From assembly GCF_937890665.1 (NCBI RefSeq), contig NZ_CALADU010000146.1, positions 1 through 10,577 of the forward strand: DNA of 10,577 nucleotides, written 5' to 3'. The number at the start of each line of letters is the position of its first letter. The first letter of the stretch is position 1. Origin of the DNA: an uncultured Subdoligranulum sp. Its GTDB lineage: Bacteria > Bacillota_A > Clostridia > Oscillospirales > Ruminococcaceae. The notes below the pieces were generated by a model. It did no database searches. It was not told where the DNA came from and worked only from the letters and a program-made list of their open reading frames with translations. Of the stretch, positions 1 through 8,200 are shown piece by piece. A program made the translations under genes and the position numbers.

Positions 1-562
1 CCACTCGTCATAAGATTTTCCCTTGCCGTCCGTTTCGATTACGGACAGCCGATTTTCTCGGCAAAGTTCATCGGAAGTTTCGCGAATTCCTTTATAATAG
101 GTATTGAAATCGCTTCGGAACATTCTGCCATCAGCGTAGGATACAGAATTTACTACAATATGGATTATGCAGATGCCCTCGGTCAAGGTGGGTTGATACA
201 GTACATTCAAATCGATCTGCGAGAAAGCGCTGCACAAACTCGCAGCCGATTTGATGCACTTGGTCGGGCGTGGCTTCGCCGGGCGCAAAACTTTGTATAA
301 TATGATAGGCCAAAATGTTGCCGTCTTTTACAGGCTTGCGCCAGCGTGTTTTGGTTTCAATCATAATTTCATAGGCGTTTTGCGGTATACAGTTAAATCC
401 GCTTACATATAGTTGGTGTTCGGTTTTGTCATTGTTTTGAGTGTAGTTAAGCAGCTTGTTCAAGTCCTCCGCACTCCGGCGCTCGGTTTTCATTGGATTG
501 CTTGTGTAGTCTAAACACAGATTCAAGTTCGACTTCACCTTAATAATTTTGGTATATGCCAT
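1..562 (-). pseudogene. Relaxase/mobilization nuclease (MobA/MobL type), frameshifted and cut by the window edge
   Basis: This would be the relaxase that nicks oriT and pilots the transferred strand during conjugation. The first frame starts at ATG 562 and gives 143 residues to a TGA at 131. It shows the N-terminal LDYTSNP segment, where Y19 is the likely nucleophile, and the metal-binding run HLDRGHLHN (H125, H130, H132). Right after N133 the frame changes. If one G of the GG at 162-163 is skipped, reading continues without a stop to the left edge as HIVVNSVSYADGRMF and onward, ending ...GKGKSYDEW, which is the expected continuation of Pfam-type relaxase/mobilisation nuclease domains. Hence there is one extra base, or a sequencing or assembly error. 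The start lies 1 bp after the mobC stop, with GAGGGATAG as ribosome binding site, so translation is coupled to mobC. The C-terminal part lies outside the window. The family assignment is secure; whether the gene is really dead is not. Confidence 0.85.
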
Positions 563-563
563 A

Positions 564-875
564 TCAAAGACTATCCCTCACACAGCGCCACATATCTTCC
601 AGTAGGCTTTGCGCTCTGTCCAACTGCGAAGCACTTACTCGGCCTGTCGCATTTGCAACGTGGGTCAACTGATTCAAATTGTTGCCGATGGCCGACAACT
701 GCTGGCGCAGTTTGTTGTAGCTGTCGGGTGGTGCGGGTTTGATTCTGCACCCATCCACCAACGCACGGACAAACGGCTCCATTTTCATGCCCGCAATTTC
801 GCACTTTCCTTTTAAGGCTGCATATTCTTCTTCAGTAAAGCGGACAGTCAACTGCTTTTTTCGTATTGCGATAAT
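564..875 (-). CDS. mobC: MobC-like relaxosome accessory protein
   Basis: A small basic DNA-binding protein that helps the relaxase at oriT. The N-terminal part (KKQLTVRFTEEEYAAL and on to about residue 45) looks like a ribbon-helix-helix domain. The later IGNNLNQL stretch followed by ANATG (about residues 63-78) is the signature of the MobC family (bacterial mobilisation protein). The start is unusual. A perfect AGGAGG lies at 882-887, and six bases downstream is an in-frame ATT at 875, with no ATG, GTG or TTG at proper spacing. Starting at ATT gives 103 residues. The alternatives are GTG at 917, which lies upstream of the Shine-Dalgarno and inside the oriT-like repeats, or TTG at 851, which is too far from it. 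The gene stops 1 bp before the relaxase, forming a mobC-relaxase operon directly downstream of the inverted-repeat region. Product confidence is high; start confidence is moderate. Confidence 0.88.
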   Translation of the reverse strand: MIAIRKKQLTVRFTEEEYAALKGKCEIAGMKMEPFVRALVDGCRIKPAPPDSYNKLRQQLSAIGNNLNQLTHVANATGRVSASQLDRAQSLLEDMWRCVRDSL

Positions 876-881
876 CGCGCA

Positions 882-887
882 CCTCCT
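882..887 (-). promoter_or_regulatory. Strong Shine-Dalgarno of mobC facing a non-standard start codon
   Basis: The minus strand reads AGGAGG here, followed after six bases by ATT in the mobC frame. The spacing is ideal for initiation at that triplet. A GTG overlaps the end of the Shine-Dalgarno but is out of frame and too close. This site is why the mobC start is set at 875 rather than at the GTG at 917. Confidence 0.65.
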
Positions 888-950
888 TTTTTTGTAAAAT
901 ACGGCGGCAAAGTCCACGGGGTCTTAGGGGGGCCCCCTAACAAGTGGTCG

Positions 951-972
951 TTTTGCTGTCATGACAGCAAAA
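951..972. repeat. Perfect 22-bp palindrome in the oriT-like region
   Basis: The two 11-base arms (TTTTGCTGTCA and its reverse complement) meet without a loop. Complete two-fold symmetry is more typical of a dimeric protein binding site than of a terminator, and no T-run follows. The ribbon-helix-helix-like MobC encoded next door is a plausible binder; that is inference. Confidence 0.8.
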
Positions 973-985
973 TGACATGCTTGCT

Positions 986-1010
986 CGTACTGTGCCATAG
1001 GCACAGTACG
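986..1010. repeat. 11-bp inverted repeat with 3-base loop in the oriT-like region
   Basis: CGTACTGTGCC at 986-996 and its exact reverse complement at 1000-1010 flank ATA. A stem this perfect could extrude as a hairpin in single-stranded DNA during transfer. It begins 15 bases past the stop of the resolvase-like gene, but there is no T-run on that strand, so it is an unlikely terminator. Confidence 0.8.
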
Positions 1011-1024
1011 CCGCCTGCTGAAAA

Positions 1025-1429
1025 TCACCACGGCAGTTGCCGCCTCTTTCGGGTCGCATAACGTTCGACACGACGAGCCAGCCGAAACATATTAACCCGG
1101 TCACGCAGGCTGTATTCCATCGCCGTGACCTGTACACCGTGCTGCATAAGCCGCTTGAAAAAAGAGTACAAGTGGCGCTCCTTGCCGCTGACCTGACGCA
1201 TACGGCAGATGTAAACCCGGTCAACTTTTCCGGCCTTAATTTGCCGCAGCATATCACGGTAGCCGGGACGCAGCAGCCAGCCGCCGCGTTCGTCGATGCT
1301 CCCACCGACAATATCACAGCCGTCATGCAGCGCCTGCATTGAGCAAACTTTATAGCTGTTCATTGTGCCATCGTAGTCGCCGGGAATTCTCGCGTACACC
1401 CACGCGCGGGGTCTTTTCTGTTCGTCCAT
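1025..1429 (-). CDS. Stand-alone resolvase N-terminal-like protein without the catalytic serine
   Basis: The 134-residue protein follows the serine-recombinase N-terminal fold. It has an initial WVYARI strand, then DERGGWLLRPGYRDMLRQIKAGKVDRVYICRMRQVSG, then FFKRLMQHGVQVTAM, matching the usual YARVS / RP-L-LL / GD-v-v-k-DRLSR / L--GV pattern. The residue that should be the nucleophilic Ser, two after R14, is Pro16. The DRLSR segment is changed to CRMRQ. There is no room for the helix-turn-helix of a resolvase or for the long C-terminal domains of large serine recombinases; the end is instead an Arg/Lys-rich tail. It is therefore probably not a recombinase. A structural or DNA-binding role in the transfer region is possible but unproven. 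The start lies 3 bp after the stop of the upstream PP-loop gene, with a GAGG motif inside that gene's end, so the two are translationally coupled. Confidence 0.75.
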   Translation of the reverse strand: MDEQKRPRAWVYARIPGDYDGTMNSYKVCSMQALHDGCDIVGGSIDERGGWLLRPGYRDMLRQIKAGKVDRVYICRMRQVSGKERHLYSFFKRLMQHGVQVTAMEYSLRDRVNMFRLARRVERYATRKRRQLPW

Positions 1430-1432
1430 TGT

Positions 1433-2176
1433 TCACCGTTCCTCATAAAAACTTAGTTGTTCGCCCTCCTGCCGAAAGCGTTCGTCTATCTCACGAAAAG
1501 TGCGTCGCCAACTAAAACGTTCGGTGGGTTTATTCGGCACGTCCTGTAATTCAAGCAAAAGCTGCCAGAGTTCGGGGTGGTATCTGTAGAGATGCCGCAG
1601 TTCGCTGATTGATGCGTTCGGGCAAAACCAACAACCCCCGCGTTTAGTGAAGTCATACAGCGGGGACAGCAGCCCCTCAGCTGCGCACATAGACCTCGCT
1701 TCTGGTTCGGCCACATGGTACTTGTCCAGCAAAGAAATCTGACCGGGCTTTAATCGTGCCAGTCGCTTGGGTTCATCTGCGGCGATGCCGATGTACTGCA
1801 CCGTGTCCGGGGGCAATGCCTTCTGATATGCCTTGATCGGCGGCAGCTTGCAATCCCGCTGAATTGTACAGCGCCCACTCAGAGGAAATCCCGAAAGCAT
1901 CCCCTTGGTTTTTCCTCGCGTGACAACATGGTAAAAGCAGGATAGATAGGTCTTTTCGGAGCGCAAAACCCGTGTCGGGATGCCGCGCTGTTCAAAATAC
2001 GGGATTGCTGTTTCGTGGATAAATCGGTTGTGTTCGGGCAGCTCGCCGGATATTTCCTCGCTGAACATGACCTCGCAATACACAAGTTCGTCCAGCGGTT
2101 CACCATGCTGCAAGGCCAGCAGCGCGGTGGCGATACTGTCTTTTCCGAAACTGCAACTTAAAATGTGTTTTGCCAT
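1433..2176 (-). CDS. PP-loop ATP-binding protein, phosphoadenosine phosphosulfate reductase family
   Basis: A 247-residue protein of the adenine-nucleotide alpha-hydrolase/PAPS reductase superfamily. The P-loop-like SFGKDS (residues 9-14) near the N-terminus binds the ATP or PAPS phosphates. Cysteines occur in two pairs, C103/C109 (GRCTIQRDC) and C182/C185 (GGCWFCPN), an arrangement that could hold a metal or Fe-S cluster as in DndC/TtcA-like members. Real assimilatory CysH is unlikely, because no sulfate assimilation gene is near and the CysH C-terminal signature is not seen. Such proteins are frequent on conjugative elements and phages; their substrate is generally unknown. The start ATG 2176 is preceded by AGGAGA at 2181-2186, which directly abuts the U-tract of the terminator that follows the adhesin gene. 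The gene ends 3 bp before the resolvase-like gene. Family confidence is high; the reaction is unknown. Confidence 0.85.
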   Translation of the reverse strand: MAKHILSCSFGKDSIATALLALQHGEPLDELVYCEVMFSEEISGELPEHNRFIHETAIPYFEQRGIPTRVLRSEKTYLSCFYHVVTRGKTKGMLSGFPLSGRCTIQRDCKLPPIKAYQKALPPDTVQYIGIAADEPKRLARLKPGQISLLDKYHVAEPEARSMCAAEGLLSPLYDFTKRGGCWFCPNASISELRHLYRYHPELWQLLLELQDVPNKPTERFSWRRTFREIDERFRQEGEQLSFYEER

Positions 2177-2188
2177 CTTCTCTCCTAT

Positions 2189-2217
2189 AAAAATAGGGAG
2201 GGACGCGCGGTCCTCCC
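2189..2217 (-). terminator. Intrinsic terminator after the adhesin gene, abutting the next ribosome binding site
   Basis: On the minus strand, GGGAGGAC and GTCC(C)TCCC form a GC-rich stem with one bulged C around a CGCGC loop, followed by TATTTTT. It lies 34 bases downstream of the adhesin stop. The U-tract ends only two bases before the AGGAGA of the PP-loop gene, so there is no space for a promoter between them. Confidence 0.8.
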
Positions 2218-2251
2218 CGTAAAAAAGTATATTTCATTTTCCGATTATTCC

Positions 2252-5200
2252 TTAGTCCTCGGTGTCCTCGTCATCATCGTCACGGGGCGCAATATCTTTG
2301 CGGCGGGCGCTCTTGTGGACCAGAACGGCCAGCCCTGCAAGAGAGATTCCCGCAATCGCCAGCAGCAGCCCCAACGGAGAATTATCGCCGGTCTTAGGAA
2401 TTGTCAGCAGCGGCGTGGGGGTTGCAGTGGGTGCAGCGGGCGCTGGGGTCGTGTTCGGCGTGGGCTGCGGAGTATGGTCCGGGGTCGGCGTGTTGTCGGG
2501 GGTAGGTGTCGGTGTGTCCTCGCGGGCATCTTTCATTACCACGGTCTGCATCTCGCCGGTGGGCAGAACGGTAAAGTCGATACTTTCTGCAACCTTGTAG
2601 CCGTTGGGTGCGGTGATTTCCGTCAGTGTATAATCTCCTGCTGGCATCTTTTCCACATAATGTGGTTCGTTTGTGGAAATCCAACGGTCAATCTCGGTGC
2701 CGTCCTTGTCCTTGATAACCAGTTCTGCGCCGGGAAGTTCTTCGTTGGTGGTGATATCTACCTTGGAAATTTTCACCTTGATGGTATCATCAAACATTTC
2801 AAAGGTCTGCACCTCACCTGTGGGCAGTACCTCAAACTCCACACGTTCCGCAATGGCATAACCGTCCGGGGCAGTCACCTCGGTCAAAGTATACTTGCCA
2901 GCAGGCAGCCTTTCCATGTGGTGCGGTGCATCGGTAGAAACCCAGCGGTCAATTTCGTTGCTTTTTTCATCGGTAAGCGTAAGTTCTGCGCCGGGAAGTT
3001 CTTCGTTGGTGGTAAGGTCTTTCTTGGAAATCTGCACCTTGGTAATATCATCCTGCATAATAACGGTGGCATCGTCCAGCAGTTTCCAGTCATCCCACTT
3101 CCAGAACAAAATGTTCTTGGTGGTCAGATAGTAAACTTCGCACTCCTCCAGAGGATTGCCGTCCCTATCGGATTTCTGAATCAGGCGGAACGTAATATTA
3201 TCGGCCAGTGCGTACCCATCAGCGGCGCGGATCTCCGTCAGTGTGTAAGATTCACCGAAATGCAGTCTGGTCACGCGATGCGGCTCATCGGTGGACACCC
3301 ATGTGGTTACGGTATTGCCGTCCATATCCTTGATAGCAAGGGTCGCACCGGGCAGTTCCTCGTCGTTGGTAAGGTCGCGCTTGCTTACCCATATTTCCGT
3401 AGGCTTATTGGAACAAGTGTTATCCAGCACCATGACAGTCTGTGCGTCATAGGTGAAAGTAACCTCCATCGGCTCCTCGTTGACATAATAGCCGAGAGGG
3501 GCGCGGAGTTCCTTGACGATGTAATTACCGCTGTTGGTGGTGGCGTCCTTGCGGATGCTGCTGCCGTACTGCTCGCCGCGGATGGGAATATCGCAATCGA
3601 AGTAGGTGGTGCCGTCCGCATTGGTTTCGGGGCTGGTGGCTACCAGCTCACCAGCTGCAAAAACAAGGCCGCCGTCTGCATCATAGATGTCATCGGCGGT
3701 GTATAGGTTAAATACAGCACCGGCAAGATATTTGCCGCTTTCCAGATCAGTTTTGTAGATGCCGACCTTTGCCTTTTCGCGCTCGTTATGGAATTCAACA
3801 GTGTCTGCCGCAACAATTTCCTGCGTCTGGTTGTCCCACGCAAGGGTCACATCAAAGGCAGCGTCCGTGCCCACATAGCCATACGGTGGTTTGGTTTCTG
3901 CAATGTTGTAGCTGCCCAGCGGCAGGGTCACGCTGACCTCGCCAAGCGTGCCATCGTGGATGACGGACAGGAAATCATAGGTCGCCGCCGTGCGCGCAGG
4001 GGCAAACACGGCCGTGTCGGCGGTGCCGTCACCGGTCGTAACGACCGCCACCACATCGCCCTTGGCGTACCAGAGCGTGCGGTTGCCGTAATTGTCAAGC
4101 TGGCGATCCTGCGTGTAGATGTCCTCGGCTGCCGTGATGGTGTACTCGGCACCGGCCAGCGGGCGGGTTTCGTAGGTGAAATTGCCATTCTCCGCTTCGC
4201 CGGTCATCCACGGGTCAATGCCGTCCGGTTCAGACTGCCACCCGGTCAGCACCTCGCCGGTCTTGCGGATGGTCAGCTTGCCGAGGGTTTCGTGGTTGGA
4301 ATACTTTTCGCCAATCACCAGCGTGTCCATGCCGTTTTCGTTCTTATCGCCGGTCGCTTGATAAATGCGGTCCGTGGTAATGGTGAAGTCAACGTAGTGG
4401 CTTGCATCGGCAGCCCACGCATTGTAATAGCCGTTGGGTGCGGGAGTTTCCACAATGCGATACTTACCCAGCGGCAGTTTTTCGGGCAGGGTCAGGATGC
4501 CCTCGGCGTTGGTGTAGAAGGTGGTGACATTCTTGGTCAGATGTCCGTTTACGGTGTCAGTCATACGCACCAGCTTTGGCGCGCCGTTTTCTAAGCGGTA
4601 GTTGCCGTCATCGTCCAGATAGTAGATCTGGAACGCCGTACCCGGCAGCAGCACGGGCTTGCCGGTTTCCTCGTCAATTTTGGTGATGCGCAGGTAAACC
4701 TCGATTTGCTCGTCCAGCACGGTGAATTTCTGGTAAGAATCCGAGCCGACAATTTCACTGCCCTTGGGCGTTGCCATCGCACTCATCGGGCTGTTGCGGT
4801 CAATGACCACCAAGTACGGCTCCGCCTGATACAAATCCTTGGGAACGGTGGTTTCGACCACCAGATAGGTGCCGTAGGGCAAGCCCTGCACACGGATGTT
4901 GCCGGTATCGTTGCTGAAAATTTCCGCCAAACGGTACTCGTTGGCGGTACCGGTGGGCTGCCAGCCGTCGCCCTTGCCGTTTTTGTTGTCGCCCGCAGCG
5001 GTCAGCGTCTTGTTGTAGGCGGCAATTTCGGCGGCGTTGACCTCGTAAGTTTTGGCAACCGCCTGTCCCTCATCGGAAAAATCCCACTTGGGATGGTCGT
5101 TGTTGTAGTTTTTGTCGAGGTAGCAGTCCAGAATGCTTTGCAGGCTGTAGGCACCCGTCTGGCTTTGGGTGAACTGTGCGGCTTTGGACAAATCGGACAC

Positions 5201-8200
5201 CAGATAAAAGGTAAAGCCCGCGTCCTCCAGCTCCTGCCCGTTGGATTCGCCGCTGGAAGAAATGATTTTGCTGATTTCCACATTGCCCTTGGCAATCTGG
5301 TCTTGGCTTTCGGTTTGGGCATTATCGCGGTGGATGTGGTAGTTAGCCTTGTACACGGTGTTGTCATCGGCAAAGGTGGTTTTCTCTACATACCAGCCCT
5401 CGTCCATATAGGTGGGGCTGATATAATAGTTGTGTTCATCGCACAGATAGCCGTTGGCAAAGGAAAGCGAATAAGCATCATAGGTCCAGCTGCCATCCAA
5501 TGCCTTGCCCTTGGCGATGGTGCTGAACTGGTTTTTGTACACCCAATCGGTGTACTGCCCGCCGCTGCTTGCCAGTGCCGTGACCTGCCCGGTGGCTGCC
5601 TTGGTGCGGCTGTCCACGGTGGGATAGGTCCCAGATACAGCAAGAGCGCCCTCACGCAGCGGAATGACCGTGCCGGTGGAGCGCTCTACCACATAATATT
5701 TGCCGAGGTACAGGTTTGCGAAGGTCAGCCAGCCGTCCTCGATTTTGGCGCTGGCTACCAGATGGTCTTTTTTGAGCACCGGCAGGTAATCCGATACCCA
5801 CTGCCCGCCGTTGTCGCGGATGGTCGTGTGCCAGATGGGATTACCGTCTGCATCCACGATTTTGGAATAGTCCACAACGCCGGTCACACCGTCCGGGTGA
5901 GTGATGTCCTCGGCAGCGTAGAGGTCGTACACGGCACCGTCCAGCGTGGCGTTGCCGTGATTTTCAACGTACTTTGCAGCGTCCAAGTCCACCTTGGAAA
6001 TGCTGATCTCACCCAAGGTGCGGTCGTTTTTCATGACGCCGTCCGTGGCGGTGGTGGTGTAGCTGTCCTCGTTAGCGGCGTTGCCGCTGTTGTCGGTGTT
6101 GTAGCTGCGGTTAGGGTTCTTGTACACATTGGAAATCGTGACAGTGGTTTCCACACCACCACTGGTCACCAGCTTGGTGCCGCCCTTGTCGGCTGTCAGG
6201 ATGTCGGCGTTGTAGTTGGCATTGTCCAGCCAAAGCACGGAATTGTTATTGTTCTGCGTAATCTCGATATAGTAGGCGCGCTTACCCAAGGGCGTTCCTG
6301 CCGTGCCGGGGTGGTCGATGTCTGTCCAGTCGCCAAAATATCCGGCAGGGGCTTTGGTTTCCACAAGGATGAACTTGCCCTGATTGCGCTGGGTGTAATA
6401 CAGCGTGTGGCGCATCGCGTCATTGACGGCATAGGCAGCGCTGTTGATGACCGCATAGGTGCCATCTCCCTGACGCTGCACGCTGTAGGTGTTGTAACCG
6501 CCGGCGGGCTGGCATTTGCCGGTCACCACATCCCACTGATAGATCTCATACTGGGCATCGGCTGCGATCTGGCTGCCGGTTTCACTGTCGGTTTTCTTGA
6601 GGTTGATCTGCAAACTCCACTCGTCATTTTTCATGACATAGTCATTGTTGGTGTTTGCGGGTACCGAAATCGTTTGGCTGCTGCCGTTCGTGCCCCAGTA
6701 CTTGCCGAATCCATACGGTACTGTGATTTCCTCATAGCGGAACTGGATGCTTCCCAGCTGCGCTTTGGCCGCTGCTATAGCATTGTTGACAGCGTTCTGG
6801 GCCTCACCCTGTAATTCCGCAATGGCGGCGTCGCGGGCGCTGTTGGCGGCCTCGTCGGCAGCCTCCTGCGTGGTGAAAGGACCAACCTGTCCATTGCGAG
6901 TGCCTGATGTTTTGGTAACAGCATAGTGCAGACTCCAGCTTGCGCCTGCATCGCCGCCGTTCTTCTGGTAGTTGTCATCGGCGGTATGACCGCTGGTGGT
7001 CACCGTTTGCTTTCCGGCAGGACTGATAGACCAGCTGCCGCCGTCAATGCTGCCGGATTTGGTGATGGGCTCAATCTCGATGGTCGCGCCGTCCACCTTT
7101 TCCTGCGTTTTCAGCTGGATCTTATCCGTGCGGATTCCATAGGAAAAATCAAAACTTCCGCTGGCGGTCTGAGCCGGTGCCTCCCAGCTGGCGTAGTATT
7201 CCTGTACAACAGGTTCCGGCTCAGGTTCCTCCTCACCGATCTCAGGTCCGATCAGGGCAACGGTCTGCCACCCTGCGCGACCGGGATTGTAGATGTAGGT
7301 GTAGTACCCGCGGGCAGAGGCGTAGGTTTCCACGCCGTTCAGCAGCTCATCGGCAGAGGCAAGATAAATTTCCGCGGCAGTGCTTTCAGGGAAGTTTTCG
7401 ATAATATACATCTGCACATCGTCATAAATTGATGCGCAGAAATCTAAAAGAGAGATTTCTTCACCCTCGTCAGCGGAAAAAACAGCGGGCAGATCGTCCG
7501 CATCGCTCAAAGCGAGCTGGTTCAAGCCGCCCCAGATGCGAATCTGGTTGCCGTAGTGGTCACCGGGGATGCACTGGTCTGCGTTGACCGTGGAAGTGTT
7601 CACATAGGTGTATGTCGGGCATCCCGCAGGTTGTCCGTTGGCACCGTGGGTGCAGCAGTAAGCGGGTTCGCCGTTGAACCAGATCAGCCAAGTGCCGTTG
7701 ACCTTGGCAACTTTGGTGATTTTGCCGCTTGTCACCGCAGGGGTGGGGCGCTCGGCAAAGGCGGCAATTTCGCTGTCGGGGAAAGGATATTCAGCAGTCG
7801 CATTGCGGTCAATGGTCACCTGTAAGGTTTTGGTCAGGCAGCTGCCGTCCGGCGCGGTATAAACCAGCTGCGCGGTAAAATCTGCATCTGCCTGTACATA
7901 CACACCCAGCACAGCAGCAGAGGTTTCGCTGTACTCATTGTGCAGCAGGCTTTCTGCGTTTTCGGCGGGTGCGCCGTAGTAGTCCAGCAGGGTCACACCG
8001 TCCGGCAAAATCAGATCAAGGGCACTGCCATCGGCGGGGTACTCCACCTGCGCCAGAATCGGCACAATGGCGTAGTCGGTATCTTCCAGCAAGGGCGCTG
8101 CCAGTGTAAGATTGTCATTGTCCAGCGCCTCGGCACTGAGATAATTGGTTTGTTCTAAATCGGCATCCCACGCGCCAAGCCCGATTTTGGTTTCACCGGT

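Larger units (their letters stand above)
914..1010. other. Candidate origin of transfer (oriT): three consecutive inverted repeats
   Basis: The stretch between mobC and the resolvase-like gene holds three inverted repeats in under 100 bases. (1) At 924-940, TTAGGGGG and CCCCCTAA flank a single G, with outer CCAC/GTGG arms at 914-917 and 944-947. (2) At 951-972 there is a perfect 22-base palindrome with half-site TTTTGCTGTCA. (3) At 986-1010, CGTACTGTGCC and its reverse complement flank the loop ATA. None is followed by a T-run on either strand, so none looks like an intrinsic terminator. oriT of MOBP-type systems typically lies just upstream of mobC/relaxase and contains such repeats for relaxase and accessory-protein binding, so position and structure both fit. 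The nick position cannot be given from sequence alone. Confidence 0.7.

Noticed and set aside
918..1024. The inverted repeats as a terminator for the resolvase-like gene
   Set aside because: None of the stems is followed by a T-run on the minus strand, and the spacing and symmetry fit oriT better.
937..1326. A 129-codon minus-strand frame overlapping the resolvase-like gene
   Set aside because: It runs in a different frame across the resolvase-like gene and the oriT repeats and has a Cys/Ala/Thr-rich nonsense composition. The frame at 1025-1429 matches a known fold.
2165..3706. A 513-codon open frame on the plus strand opposite the adhesin gene
   Set aside because: It is antisense to the Cna-B repeats, shows no recognisable domain and its composition mirrors the opposite strand. 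Long shadow frames are expected opposite a repetitive, GC-moderate gene.
4706..6814. A 702-codon open frame on the plus strand
   Set aside because: It lies wholly opposite the adhesin, is rich in Val/Gly/His from antisense codons, and has no family signature. The minus-strand frame is clearly the real gene.
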